Shown piece by piece: positions 9,890 to 20,504 of a stretch of DNA of 64,000 nucleotides. The notes below the pieces were generated by a model. The model was given only the letters and a program-made list of their open reading frames with translations. It searched no databases and had not been told where the DNA came from. The stretch covers positions 67,148,064 through 67,212,063 of the forward strand of contig NC_079316.1 of the NCBI RefSeq assembly GCF_029931775.1, given 5' to 3'. The DNA comes from Euleptes europaea (lineage: Eukaryota > Chordata > Lepidosauria > Squamata > Sphaerodactylidae). The translations under genes were made by a program, and so were the position numbers. How positions within the stretch are numbered: position 1 is the first letter of the stretch; each line of letters begins with the position of its first letter.

Positions 9890-12800
9890 GCATGGCTAGA
9901 ATATATCTTGGGCAGTCATGCCTCCCTATTGGCTGATTCTCTTTCAATCACCCAAAAGGTCTTTGTGCCTTCTTTGCATCCTGGTGGGCAGGGGCAAACT
10001 GCTCCCCGCTATAATGCTGGGAATTCTACTTTATTCCATTTTAAAACAGACAGGACCAGATTCACAATAGCGTGGACTGACAAAATACCTCAAAGAGGCC
10101 ATTGCTAGTGCATGTTTCTCAAAACATTTGTGGAATACTTTCCTCAGAAAGGTCCATCAAATGCCTTCATGGGACCTTTTTTTCTATTTTGCATGGGCAT
10201 TTGGCTGACAGATAATCAATTTTGTTCTGCTCTGTTTTATTGGTGACCTCTTGCTCTTTGGTATGTTTATTTACCATCGCTGTTATTGCCATTACTCTTT
10301 GTGTTTTTTAAATTAAAAAAAATGAATTGTAAGCCATCTTGGACACATAATAAAACAAATATGCATTGTGTGATCTTGTGAAGACGAGTGCATTAGAACG
10401 ATCATAGCAGAACAGTTATGACACGCTCCTGTGTGTGGTTTAGCTCTTAATTCTTTTCCTACTCACTGTCTTTGGGTCAAATTTGCTCAGATGAAAAACC
10501 CAAATAAGTTTAACAAGCTGATGGCACAGCAAGTTCTACCTGGTATGGAAAACCAATCTCCGAGCTTTATGTTCCATAAATAACCAGGAGCAATAAATGT
10601 TTTGGAATCAGACATCAGTGAGCCCATATTGATAGGAGAAGAAACTTCCCTTCATTTTAATGAATTTATTATGCTGGCTATTGAGCAGGTAATAGGACAC
10701 AGAAGCCATCTCATAAAGGAAGCAGAGCCTGTTTTCTTTAGTCAGGATAGCAAGCATTATAGTGAATTTATATTAAGGAAGTGGCTTCTGGCAATATTAA
10801 AATGTGTTTTTGCTTCTGTATCTCAAATCTCATATTTTTTAGGGATAGATGTTCAGCGCTTCTAAAGTAATTTACTTAGTGAAAGCGTTCAGTATTAAAA
10901 CATTTCCTTTTTCAATTTGTCCTCTACATTCCATTTTTAGAACTTTGTAGCAACGTGACGAGGCCTATATTATGAATAATCTCAGAGCTAATAACTACTC
11001 ACATTATTTTTGGCTTTATCATCCTGGATGTTATTTTCTTTGTTGTCCATAATTTATAACAGGGGGCATTGTAATGTGTACACAGTGCTTTAGGCTGCAA
11101 TCTACCTACTACAAAGTCTTGCTGAAGTCAGTGGGACATACTTGATACTATTCTGTTTCATTTGTACAGTGTCGCTTGGGAGCTAGTGTTGTGAAGTTAA
11201 TTTTCTGAGTACTTGGCATTGTCTTGGCCTAAAGCAGCACACCAGGTAGAAATTATGGTCTATGACAAGTCATGTTAAGGCCCCTCATTGGTGTTAATTG
11301 TTAGGAAATGGTTTCTCCGTAGCTCTGTTCAAGCACCCCTGAGATCTTGTAGAGGACGACTTCACCCAGGTGTTTGGGGGAAGAAGTCATATGCGTGTGT
11401 GTTGGCAGGTGTGGGAAGAAACAAAGGTTTTAAGTTTGGGAAAGACAAAGAGAAAAGCAGATAGTAAGCTGTGAATTGTCTGAAAGTGAGGTACCTTGTG
11501 GTGCAGGATCTCTCTCCCTCTCCCCCCCTTCTCTTCTTCTTCCTCTTTTTCTGCCTCTATCTGCATTCTACTTGTTTATTTGTAAATAAAACAAATATTA
11601 GATAACATCAAAAGTATTCTAGTTCTTCTCTGAAAGGAAACAAACTCAGGTAGTGTTACCCTAGGAACTTTAGAGATACCTTGATACTTTTGAGGCCAGC
11701 TATTTACTTGTGTAGGGTCCTTCCATTGACTGCAGCATTTCTGAGATTCCTCCCCATTCATAATGTCAACCCTCAAGCATCTCTTTTCAGTGTCTAAGGA
11801 TGTGCATTAATCTGAGAAGGGGGCTCTAGTCCATGCAAGCTTATTATGCTGCACTAAAAATGTATGATTGTTTGAGGTGACATAAGACTACTGTTTATTC
11901 TAAGAATGGTCTGTGATTTCCCCTTTTGCTTGCAAATCAGGAACAAGGTACTCACTCAGGTTCCTACTCCTAGGTTCACACCAGAGATGGGTGCATTCAA
12001 AATAACATCCGCTTATTAGTAAGAAGGAACAGGGTTGGGAGCAACTAGTCTCGGGACAAGGGAGCTCATGCAGTCTATGAGTTTAGTTCTAATGAGAACT
12101 AATGAGCAGTGATTCCACCCCATAAGGCTAAACCAACACACATAAATATCAGAGGGGGCAACAGATTTCCATTGTAATGTATACCATAAATACACCAGAT
12201 GGTGTTCCACAAGTGGATAGACTATGAGGAATTCTTTATGATCTATCATCTTGGGTGGGGGAGGACAGCGGTGGCAGCTCCAGAATTATAGCAGGGATGA
12301 TAGGATAAGACAGAATGCAGTGAACTGGTGGAAACTCATTCTGAGGCCTCATTGCTGGGAGCTAGCTTTAATAGTAACAGAGAACAGTAAACAAAACATT
12401 CATAATTTTGAAGTCTCCCCTGGAATTATTGGCTATGGAGATGTAACAGAGAACTCTTTGAGAATCTCTTATTTAATATTTAAGTACTACATAAGAATGA
12501 CAGCGGGCTCATCCTGTCTGACATTTCCATTTACATCTATCACCTGGGGGAGAAGGAAACTGGCCATTTGCCTGTTATTATGAAAAAAATATTACTATTG
12601 CATCTTTAGGATTATTTAGTCTGCAGGGGATCAGACAACGTATTTGTTGCTTGCCTAAGCAACAGCTAAGAAGATTTGGCAACATCATTTCTTTGCCTCT
12701 GACGATCTGCCTACCTAGCAGTTAAGGCAAGGCCGATAGACACAGTGTATTTATGGGACAAAAATGAACATAGAATACTAACATGAAAACATTTATTAAT

Positions 12801-13220
12801 ATACACATTTAAACATGCTGTCGTAGCACTTTATTTATAATACAATCTAAGCAGAGTTACAACTTCTAAAGCTACTGAAGTCAATGGGCTTGGAAAAGTG
12901 GAACTCTCTTTAGGATTCTACCATCAGTTACATTGAGAGGCTAACCTTGGAAGGAAAGTTTAACAATATTTGAGGAGGCACAAAGTGAGTTAAATCAGGG
13001 TAACAGAGTGGCTAATATTCAGCTGCTTCTGAAGAAAAGGCCTTTATTCCAGGAAAGCTTATCCTGAAATAACATTGTATTCGTCCTGACGTTGCCACAA
13101 GCCTCCTGTATAGTTATAGTGACTAGGAGAGAGAAAATGTGACCCTTTACTATGAGCTGTGAACCAGGAAGTTCACCCAACTGCTATAACCCTATTCTGA
13201 AGCCTTGCTTTAGATGTCCC
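9890..13220. other. 5' flank, largely unique sequence
   Basis: No coding frame with a recognisable domain. A weak LINE-like tail (GAATTGTAAGCCATCTTGG) is at 10324-10345. The AT-rich stretch at 10600-11060 has no repeat signature. Confidence 0.55.
11508..11565 (+). repeat. Polypyrimidine tract
   Basis: A run of C and T with very few purines on the plus strand. Confidence 0.8.
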
Positions 13221-13238
13221 CGAGAGCCAGCGTGGGCT

Positions 13239-13545
13239 CGAGAGCCAGCATGGTGTAGTGGTTAAGAACGGTGGTTTGGAGCAGTGGAGTCTGATCTGGA
13301 GAACCGGGTTTGATTCCCCACTCCTCCACATGAGTGGCGGAGGCTAATCTGGTGAACTGGATTTGTTTCCCCACTCCTACACGTGAAGCCAGCTGGGTGA
13401 CCTTGGGCAAGTCATGCTCTCTCAGCCTCACCCACCTCACAGGGTGGCTGTTGTGGGGAGGGGGAGGGAAGGCGATTGTAAGCCGGTTTAATTCTGCCTT
13501 AAGTGGTAGAGATAGTCGGCATATAAAAACCAACTTTTCTTCTTC
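13239..13545 (+). mobile_element. tRNA-derived CORE-type SINE
   Basis: The tRNA-like head (GAGAGCCAGCATGGTGTAGT, GGGTTTGATTCCCC) is followed by a CORE-like segment with CTGGGTGACCTTGGGCAAGT and a tail GATTGTAAGCCGG ... GGCATATAAAAACCAAC. The head's first 11 bases occur once more just upstream (13222-13233), perhaps a slipped copy. Confidence 0.72.
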
Positions 13546-13660
13546 AGGGTTTTCATGGCAAGAGACTAACAGAGGTGTTTTGCCAGTGCCTTCCTCTGCA
13601 CAGCAACCCTGGTATTCTTTGGTGGTCTCCCATCCAAATACTAACCAGGGCTGACCCTGT
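13546..13660 (-). mobile_element. Sauria-type SINE body fragment
   Basis: GGGTTTTCATGGCAAGAGAC to ACTAACCAGGGCTGACCCTG in minus sense. Both the BovB-like tail and most of the head are missing. It directly follows a CORE-type SINE. Confidence 0.72.
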
Positions 13661-13723
13661 AATTTATACTCTTATTCAAATCTACAATAGGACAACATAT
13701 GTTAATGTACATTGTCACATTGG

Positions 13724-13928
13724 GAAGGGGCTGTGGCTCAGTGGTAGAGCATCTGCTTGGCATGCAGAAGGTCCCAGGTTCAATGCCTGGCATCTCCAGT
13801 TAAAAGGACCAGGCAGTAGGTGATGTGAATGACCTCTACCTGAGACCCTGGAGAGCCACCCCCTATCAGTGTAGACAATATCGATCTTGATAGACTCATG
13901 ATCTGTCTCAGTATATGGCAGCTTAGAC
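13724..13928 (+). mobile_element. tRNA-Ala-like SINE
   Basis: The head GGGGCTGTGGCTCAGTGGTA with GCAGAAGGTCCCAGGTTCAA resembles a tRNA-Ala gene, including an anticodon-loop-like TTGGCAT. It continues with a unique body and ends near CAGTATATGGCAGCTT. It is a SINE and not a tRNA gene, because the same tail follows in the copy at 34266. Confidence 0.75.
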
Positions 13929-14106
13929 ACTTTTTTTTTGTTTTAAGTACGTCACCACAAGTCACCACAAGTTCAGAGCAATGATCTTCAGTGATTCAAA
14001 CAACAAAATACCCTGACCAGTCATGTAAAGATATGCTTTAAAATGGACCCATTTGACTTGCTGTGTCAGTTACATGAAAGCCAGATGAAACAGCTTCTGC
14101 ATGGGG

Positions 14107-14460
14107 AGGACTGTGTGTGTTTGTTAAGTCGCTTCCGACTCATAGCTACTCTATGAATCAATTGAGGGCTGTGGCTTCCTTTATTGAGTCAATCCATCTC
14201 TTCTGGGGTCTTCCTCTTTTCCTGCTTCCCTCAACTTTTCCTAGCATGACTGTCTTTTACAGTGACTCTTGTCTTCGCATAATGTGAACCAAATACGATA
14301 GCCTCAGTTTAGTCATTTTAGCTTCTAGGGTCAGTTCAGGCTTGATTTGATCGATAACCCACTTTTTTTTGTTTTTTTAGCAGACCACGGTATCCATAAC
14401 ACTCTCCTCCAACATCACATTTCAAAGTAATCTACTTTCTTCCTATCATCTTTCTTCAAT
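14107..14460 (-). mobile_element. BovB (RTE) LINE 3' fragment, degraded
   Basis: Clearly the same sequence as the BovB at 5657-6115 (GGCTGTGGCTTCCTTTATTG, TTTAGCTTCTAGGGTCAG), but with indels that destroy the frame. The 3' end is at the left. Confidence 0.82.
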
Positions 14461-14469
14461 GTAAGACTC

Positions 14470-15280
14470 CATATAGTCAAGTACTGAGTGCCACACAGAT
14501 GCCTGCACTGTATTAATAGCTTCAGTCCCAACTACCTTAAAAATCCTATACTCTCAACTTTGTAGAAGCTGTGTGGATCCTTCAGTAAACTATTCTTAAT
14601 AAGCTTAATAGTAGACTTAAAGGGGCCATCTGCAGCTTCAGTTGGCAGATTTCAATTGATTTCATTGCCGCCTTTATTTTTTTATTGCTCTGCTGTTCAG
14701 CCTCATCTTCTGGTCCACATTTGATCCAATGCTAAGCTGCTGTTCATTTGGAGATGTCTACAGTGGCTCTTAGCAACCATTATTTTATTTTATTTTTGGT
14801 CACAGATGCAGACAAATTTCTCTAAGATCAATATCGATTCAGAGGCTTCCTGGGGAGACCCTGGGATTTCCCAGACAAGGGATAAAAGATCTTTAAAAAA
14901 CAGACTTCAATTGCGGCTGAGCCTTAAACTAGAACACTACCAATGGACAGTCCATGCAGATTTCCCCATCTGGCCAGCATTACAAAGGGGGGGGGAATGA
15001 GAGGGTCAGCACAGACAGCCCAGTCTAAGCAGAAGAAAACCTACCAAACTCATACAATGTGGTACTTTCTTGGTAGTGTACATGTGGTTCCTAAACCAGC
15101 AATAAAACACTGCACAGGAACATGGAAAGTTGCCGTGTGGACATTCTCCAGAGTGGGTACCGTTTGGTATTTCTTTTAGGGGACAGTACTCTTTTTTTAG
15201 GGTTGCCCCCTCTCCCTCTTCTGTTCTAGTCAAATGAGAAGCAGATATTCAGCAGAAGAAGCATTTCTAATCACTCCCTC
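14470..15280. other. 5' flank without recognised features
   Basis: Low-copy-looking sequence between BovB and the CR1/duplication block. Short frames here have no family signature. Confidence 0.55.
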
Positions 15281-15284
15281 CTAA

Positions 15285-15643
15285 TGCTAGTAAAAATGGA
15301 TACAAGTCATGATGCATACCTATTCTCTCCAGAATCAGAGGAGCATGCCTATTATATTAGGTGTTTTGGAACTCAGGCAGGATAATACTGCTGCAGTCAT
15401 CTTGCTTGTGGGCTTCCTAGAGGCACCTGGTTGGCCACTGTGTGAACAGACTGCTGGACTTGATGGGCCTTCATGGAATCATAGAGTTGGAAGGGACCAC
15501 CAGGGTCATCTAGTCCAACCCCCTGCACAATGCAGGAAATTCACAACTACCTCCCCCCCACACCCTCAGTGACCCCTACTTGATGCCCAGAAGATGGCCA
15601 AGATGCCAAGATTTGGTCGGACCCAGCACGTCTTTTCTTATGT
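15285..15643 (+). mobile_element. CR1 3' end, interrupted by an inverted CR1
   Basis: The 3' UTR part of a CR1 LINE: GGCTTCCTAGAGGCACC, ACAGACTGCTGGACT and the terminal CTTATGTTCTTA. It is split at about 15475-15612 by a second CR1 3' end in the opposite sense. No coding sequence remains. Confidence 0.75.
15475..15612 (-). mobile_element. CR1 3' fragment nested in another CR1
   Basis: It begins with the inverted CR1 terminal repeat TGGAATCATAGAGTTGGAAG and continues with CATCTAGTCCAACCCCCTGC and the poly-C tract common to this subfamily. Its 3' end lies at the left. Confidence 0.8.
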
Positions 15644-15790
15644 TCTTAATGCTGAGGGAAGCTTCACCTGTTGAACCTCCACTTTATGTTGCAGCTGGAA
15701 TCCTACGGGGGGGAGTTAATAACATTATTCCACAACTAAAACAGAATGAGTACAATTTTTTTTGGGGGGGGGGTACTAGGATTTTGATAA

Positions 15791-15974
15791 AGGGCGAAAA
15801 CGCATGGGAGGTTTTGCCTTGGATTTGCCACTCTCTAAATGCATATTTCTCCCAGCCAAATTCTCAAAACTCAACAACAAGCCCCCACGCAGAGTTTTGA
15901 GAATTCAGATGGGGGAAAATGTGAATCTGGAGAGCGGCCAATCCAAGGCCAAACCTCCCGTGCATTTTTGCCCT
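15791..15974. mobile_element. Palindromic element, copy 1
   Basis: Two arms of about 90 bp are inverted copies of each other: AGGGCGAAAACGCATGGG at the left end is mirrored by CGTGCATTTTTGCCCT at the right end. Inside, CCGCTCTC-type and TTCTCAAAACTC words are also mirrored. There is no coding capacity. It resembles a foldback MITE; no target duplication is evident, so its superfamily is open. Confidence 0.7.
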
Positions 15975-16207
15975 GCATGAACAGACTGCTGGACTCGACT
16001 GACCTTGTTCTGATCCAGCACGGCCTTTCTTAATGTTCTTAACGCAGACGGAAGCTTCACCTGTTGAACCTCCGCTTTGTGTGGCGGCTGGAATCTTCCG
16101 GGGGTGGGGGGAGTTAAGAACATTATCCCACAACGCTGCAGTTCCTAAAACCGAATGTGTGCGTTTTTTCAAAATCGATTTAGGGGTAACAGGATTTAGC
16201 TAATTCA

Positions 16208-16734
16208 CAGTGGGTCGCCGTGTTAGTCTGTCTGCAGTAGCAGAAAAGGGCAAGAGTCCAGTAGTACCTTAAAGACTAACAAAGATATTTTCTCAGTGGG
16301 TCGCCGTGTTAGTCTGTCTGCAGTAGTAGAAAAGAGCAAGAGTCCAGTAGCAAGAGTCCAGTAGACTAACAAAGATATTTTCTCAGTGGGTTGCCATGTT
16401 AGTCCGTCTGCAGTAGTAGAAAAGGGCAAGAGTCCAGTAGTACCTTAAAGACTAACAAAGATATTTTCTGGCAGAAATTTTTCTCAGTGGCTCGCTGTGT
16501 TAGTCTGTCTGCAGTAGTAGAAAAGAGCAAGAGTCCAGTAGCTAACAAAAATAATTTTCTGGCAGGGTGTGAGCTTTTGTGAGCCACAGCTCACTTCTTC
16601 AGATGCAGCTAGAATGTGAACCCACCCGTCTTTAAGGAGAGGAGAGTGAATTCAGACAAGCATTAGGATGTAAATGTGAACAGTATGTACATGTGAATAG
16701 CAGGCGAGATGGGATGAGGTGTGGATTGAGCTCC
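16208..16734 (+). repeat. Four-unit tandem array of a retroelement fragment abutting the PLPP4 promoter
   Basis: Units begin with CAGTGGGTCGCCGTGTTAG-type sequence at 16208, 16294, 16384 and 16485, with periods of 86, 90 and 101 bp. The first three stop at ATATTTTCT; only the last runs through the TGAGCCACAGCTCACTTCTTCAGAT part and on to about 16720. The array ends where the CpG-rich region begins. The same unit type occurs inverted at 17436 and alone at 48674. Confidence 0.8.
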
Positions 16735-17330
16735 AGCTGCCTGTCGCGCTCCTTGTTTCCGAAGCATCCATCGGACCAGCCATCCGCCAGACGCCTGCGG
16801 CGGAGGAGCCTTTCTGGCGAGCGGGGCCGGAGCAGCAACAGATAGTTGCTGGGCGGGGAGGGGCATGGAAACCCCCCAGGATCCCCGGAGCCGAGGCGGC
16901 TCCAGAAGGCTGGGGGAGCCTCGGTCGCCGTCGCCTGCACTGGGGCGCTCGGGAAAGCGGTGCGAGGGAAGCGCCAGCCCCGCCGCTCCGTAGGCACCGC
17001 AGCTCCGGGCAGGCGGGCGATCCACCGCCTCCGCGGCTCCAGCGCGGCGGGGCTCCCCGGCCGCTGGGTCGAGCCCCGGGGCCGGGCATGGAGGCGGAGG
17101 GGCCGGCGCTGGGGAGGGAGGGCTGTGGGGCCGAGCCGGGGCGGCGCGGGGCTGCCGGGCTGCCCCCGCGGGATTAAAAAGCGGCCGGCCGAGCCAGCCA
17201 GCCGGGCGGGTCGTCCCTCCTCTCCTGCCTCTCTCGGAGCGCACCATGCGGGATCTGGCGGTGGAGGTCGGGGTTCGAGTCCTCCTCTTCGGCGTCTTCG
17301 TGTGAGTATCGGGGGTGTGTGTGTTTGAGT
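16735..17330 (+). promoter_or_regulatory. PLPP4: CpG-rich promoter and 5' UTR region of PLPP4
   Basis: Base composition changes sharply at about 16735 from AT-rich repeat DNA to GC-rich DNA dense in CG dinucleotides. It contains several GGCGGG/CCCGCC-like boxes of the Sp1 type. An A/T run (ATTAAAAA, 17173-17180) sits 66-73 bp before the ATG and could act as a TATA-like element, which would put the transcription start near 17205 and give a 5' UTR of about 40 bases; that position is an inference. Long open frames on both strands here are a by-product of the GC content. The region is framed by repeats on both sides. Confidence 0.8.
17246..17301 (+). CDS. PLPP4: PLPP4 coding exon 1 (start codon to first splice donor)
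   Basis: The ATG is followed by 18 codons plus two bases, reading MRDLAVEVGVRVLLFGVFV when the split codon is completed by exon 2. From memory, vertebrate PLPP4 starts MRELAIEIGVRALLFGVFV, so only conservative changes are seen. The donor is GTGAGT directly after 17301; the intron is phase 2. The start has A at -3, a good vertebrate context. PLPP4 is an integral membrane PAP2-family phosphatase that removes phosphate from diacylglycerol pyrophosphate, phosphatidate and related lipids without Mg2+. The hydrophobic run from about residue 6 onward is the start of the first membrane segment. The exon lies at the 3' edge of a CpG-rich region, as expected for a first exon. The paralogue PLPP5 is less likely because its N-terminus is longer and different. 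Confidence 0.93.
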
Positions 17331-17337
17331 TTCTCCT

Positions 17338-17800
17338 GGGGCGAGAACCCACGGGAGGTTCCGCCTCGGACCGGCCGCGCTCTCGATGCCCCTTTCCCCC
17401 CATCTGAATCCTCACAACTCTGCATGGGGGTTATGAGTAGAAAAGGGCAGGAGTCCAGGAGCACCTTAAAGACTAACACGAATATTTTCTGGTAGGGTAT
17501 GAGCTTTCGTGAGCCACAGCTCACTTCTTCAGATACCTGGTATCAGAAGATCAGATGGTATCTGAAGAAGTGAGCTGTGGCTCACGAAAGCTCATACCCT
17601 ACCAGAAAATATTCTTCTTAGTCTTGAAGGTGCTACTGGACTCTGGCCCTTTTCTACCACTGCAGACAGACTAACACGGCGACCCACTGGGAATTATCTT
17701 CATGGGGGGGTTATGGTTGAGTTTTGAGAATCTGGATGGGGGAGCTGTGCCTCTAGAGAGCGGCCAACCCAAGGCCAAACCTCCCGTGCCTTTTCGCCCT
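17338..17800. mobile_element. Palindromic element, copy 2, split by a retroposed insert
   Basis: The left arm (17338-17435) and right arm (17701-17800) match the two arms of copies 1 and 3, ending GGGCGAGAACCCACGGG and CCGTGCCTTTTCGCCCT. A 265-bp insert (17436-17700) sits almost exactly at the centre of symmetry. The element begins about 36 bp after the exon 1 splice donor of PLPP4. Confidence 0.75.
17436..17700. mobile_element. Head-to-head inverted retroelement fragment with long target duplication
   Basis: The plus arm (17436-17544) and the minus arm (17545-17700) carry the same sequence in opposite senses and meet at the CACTTCTTCAGATAC end. The minus arm extends further, to CGGCGACCCACTGGG. 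The flanks CATGGGGGTTATG (17423-17435) and CATGGGGGGGTTATG (17701-17715) look like a 13-15 bp target duplication, typical of retrotransposition. The unit is the same as in the tandem array at 16208 and the insert at 48674. It may come from a Penelope-like or other retroelement; the class is uncertain. Confidence 0.65.
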
Positions 17801-18331
17801 CCTCTCGTGGGCAGAGACCAGGCGTCCCCTGGCGCCCTGTTTCCAACCTAGCACCCAATGCTGGGGTGTTCTGCTTGTGGCCCAGGGCCCAGGAAGAGTT
17901 GCTGCTGCAAGGGGTGGGGTGGGGACTTTTGGGACCCCTGGCGCGGCAGCTTGGGGGATCGCCTTCCCTGTAAGGAAACAGGCACGTAGCGCCGTGGGGA
18001 ACTGCCCGGAAAGAAATCCTGAAGCGTTCCTAGACGTCGTGCCTTGGGGGAGGCTTTCTCCTTCACCTTCCAAAGCATTGGGGGTGCTTGTGGTCGCTCT
18101 GCACATGCTTGGGAAGCCCCCAGGGTAATGATACCTTCTCCTGTTTTTCCAGCCAGCAGTGAAAACACGGGCTTGTACTGAGGCTGCCTGAGGAGAGTTT
18201 TCCGGGCTGAAACATGAATTGGGATCTCTTTGGACCAATCATATTGATCTCAACGCTAGATGAGGCAATTTTGCCCACTTGGAAAGGTGGGGGGGGGGAT
18301 CCTAGACTATTCAGAAATTGTTTTCCCTCCG

Positions 18332-18500
18332 TCATTTATGCATGGGAGGCGTTGCTGCTCTCTAGATGCACATTTTCTCCATCTGAATTCTCAAAACTCT
18401 GCATGGGGGCTTATGGTTGAGTTCTGAGAATCTGGATGGGGAAAATGTGCATCCAGAGAGCGGCCAATCCAAGGCAACCCCCCTCCCCATGCATAAATGG
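18332..18500. mobile_element. Palindromic element, copy 3
   Basis: The arms CATTTATGCATGGG and CCCATGCATAAATGG close a near-complete inverted repeat centred at about 18414. The interior arms match copies 1 and 2, but the outermost 10 bp differ. Confidence 0.7.
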
Positions 18501-18509
18501 CCTTCCTCT

Positions 18510-20500
18510 CTTGAATAAGCACAATTTAACTGGATGAAGGAGCACAGTGGCCAGTGAGGATGAAAAGTCTCTCTTGGTTCCACCGTCAATGTAGATAGAA
18601 CTGGGGGGGGGGGGCAGCAGGGCAGGATGTTTTCTAGTTTTCCAGCTTTGTGTCCATCTCTGTTGAACTCACTTGGGGGGGGGGATCCCTTCCCCATCAG
18701 CCTGCCGCAGCAGTCAACTTTTTCATCCTTTTGTGCCTTGTAACTTCTTGATCTAAAAGAATGGCAGGTTCCCCTGTCTTCATTTTGGGGTGATCCTTAG
18801 AGAGTTGAAGGACTGGGCTTGGTTGGACCCACTAAATGGCATCCAGGAAAGCCGAGTGGAGGACACAGGTGCTGCAGTGGAGCAGGGGGACTTGGCTGAC
18901 GTTCTCCTTTCTCTGGCTGTGTCCAGATTCTGCTGAATAGGGTCCTGCTTTTTTGCTGAAAGCTGACAAAGGAGAGACAAATGACTGCGTTCTGGGTGGG
19001 TGGGGGGGATGCCTTTTCAGTTCTCCTGCACCACTGCTGCTTTTTAATTGGCTGATCTTCTTACATTGGGATTGCATTCCATAATTGTAAAGGGTCTCCT
19101 GTGTTTGTGCTGGGTAATTTCCACAGTGTTTGGTTCTGGCAGTGCGGACTGTAGCTTGAAAATAGTAAACACACACACACAGAACTGCAGATACTTATCT
19201 GAAGACACTATGTAGCATGGTAAGGTAGTTCCTCTTCTGGTATATGTTATATAACATGACCTTAAAATGGTGCAGGATCTACTTGGGTTAAAGGGCCAGT
19301 TTCTTAAGTCTGAGACTGAACAAGGGAATGCCATGCATAGGTTTATATTGGTTAAGAATGGTGTCATGTGACTTAATTTTAAGCACTTTTTGCATGAGCC
19401 TCCCCCCCCTTTGGAAAAGGGGAACACCTTTCTGTAGTTAAAAATTTAGCAGGTATTTTCTGTATTGAACTCCCTCATCTATCATTTTGCAGCTTTAAAG
19501 TTGTATCTCAGTAGCTGGTATCTGTAAAATCAGGATTCCCCTCTCCTGATAGAATTTGCAGTGAGGGCTGAGTATCTTAAAGGTCTTGCACATGGCAGAA
19601 AAGAATCACAATGCTATCTTAAGGAGCTTAAAGAAACATGAAGGACCTTATGGCTGTCTTATGGCAAAGTGTAGTTGTAGTAAAAATACTGTATGTGGAT
19701 TCCCACCCCCCTTTACTTTATTAGCCTTTTTAATGGTGGCCTTCATTCTCTAGATGGGCAGACAATACAAGTTTATTGTAAGGATCAACTTTTTATTAAG
19801 TGTTTCTGCACCTTTTAAGCTGCTGAATGCTGGATTTCTGTTGTGTGTGCTATAAATTTAAGTCTTTTTTTTGTGTGTGTGTGAAAAATCAGTGTTCAAG
19901 ATAGTGGGGTGTGTTGCCTCAAACTAGAAAGGTCCATGATTTCTGAGAATGCTTCTTTCAGAGGCCAAAAGGAACCTTTTCCCATGCTTACACCAGCAGA
20001 AAAGCTACTAGGGTCTGACCAAAAGATGTTCACATACTTCTCCTTAGGCTTAATCTTCTGATAACTTATCCGACATGACACTTCAATTAAAAAAAGTTAT
20101 CTTATCAGATTCTTATAATTTATCTAAGGCTTTTGAATCTGTATCACTTGTATCCATGGGGACAAGAGCAGCATCTGTATCAGTCGTATGCATCAATCTC
20201 CCTTGCTGAATTGGGGCAAATATGTTCAGGACTGGGACATAAGGCAAGGAATCTATTTTGAGGAGCATGTCAAGAGAGCCCCCAGTCTGCAACTTGGCTG
20301 AGTTGACACGCTCCAATTTGTCGTGTATTTCCAATTGAAGTCAAAAATAGCTTAAATCACAACGTACTTTGGTTTAACTAGAACGTGAAATAGTATGGTG
20401 TTTGGGAATAACATGCTGTTGTGGTGCCTGTTGGAAATAGATATTAGTCAGTCTTGGGGAGGGGTAATTCTAGAGGTTGGCAAAGTCATTAATTTGTTTT
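18510..20500. other. Proximal intron 1, mostly unique
   Basis: No repeats were recognised other than short CA and poly-G runs. Being close to the promoter it may hold regulatory sequence, but no specific site can be supported. Confidence 0.5.
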
Positions 20501-20504
20501 TCCC

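Larger units (their letters stand above)
15449..16193 (+). repeat. Two-copy segmental duplication upstream of PLPP4
   Basis: A CR1 3' end and its downstream flank (AAGCTTCACCTGTTGAACCTCC ... GGAATC) occur at 15449-15785 (including the nested CR1) and again at 15976-16193. Because the junction between CR1 tail and flank is the same in both, a duplication after CR1 insertion is the simplest reading. The palindromic element copy 1 lies between the two units. Confidence 0.65.

Noticed and set aside
13736-13800. A tRNA-Ala gene
   Set aside because: The sequence has tRNA-like boxes, but it is followed by the same SINE body and tail as at 34266, and the acceptor end is not complementary enough. It is a SINE head.
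16663-17415. A 250-codon open frame on the minus strand, and 145-160-codon frames on both strands, across the CpG region
   Set aside because: They are rich in Pro, Arg, Gly and Ala, as any frame in GC-rich DNA is, overlap exon 1 and its promoter, and have no domain. Absence of stops here is a composition effect.
17753-18238. A 161-codon minus-strand frame downstream of exon 1
   Set aside because: It overlaps the right arm of the palindromic element and unique GC-rich DNA; no conserved motif is visible and the opposite strand has an equally long frame.
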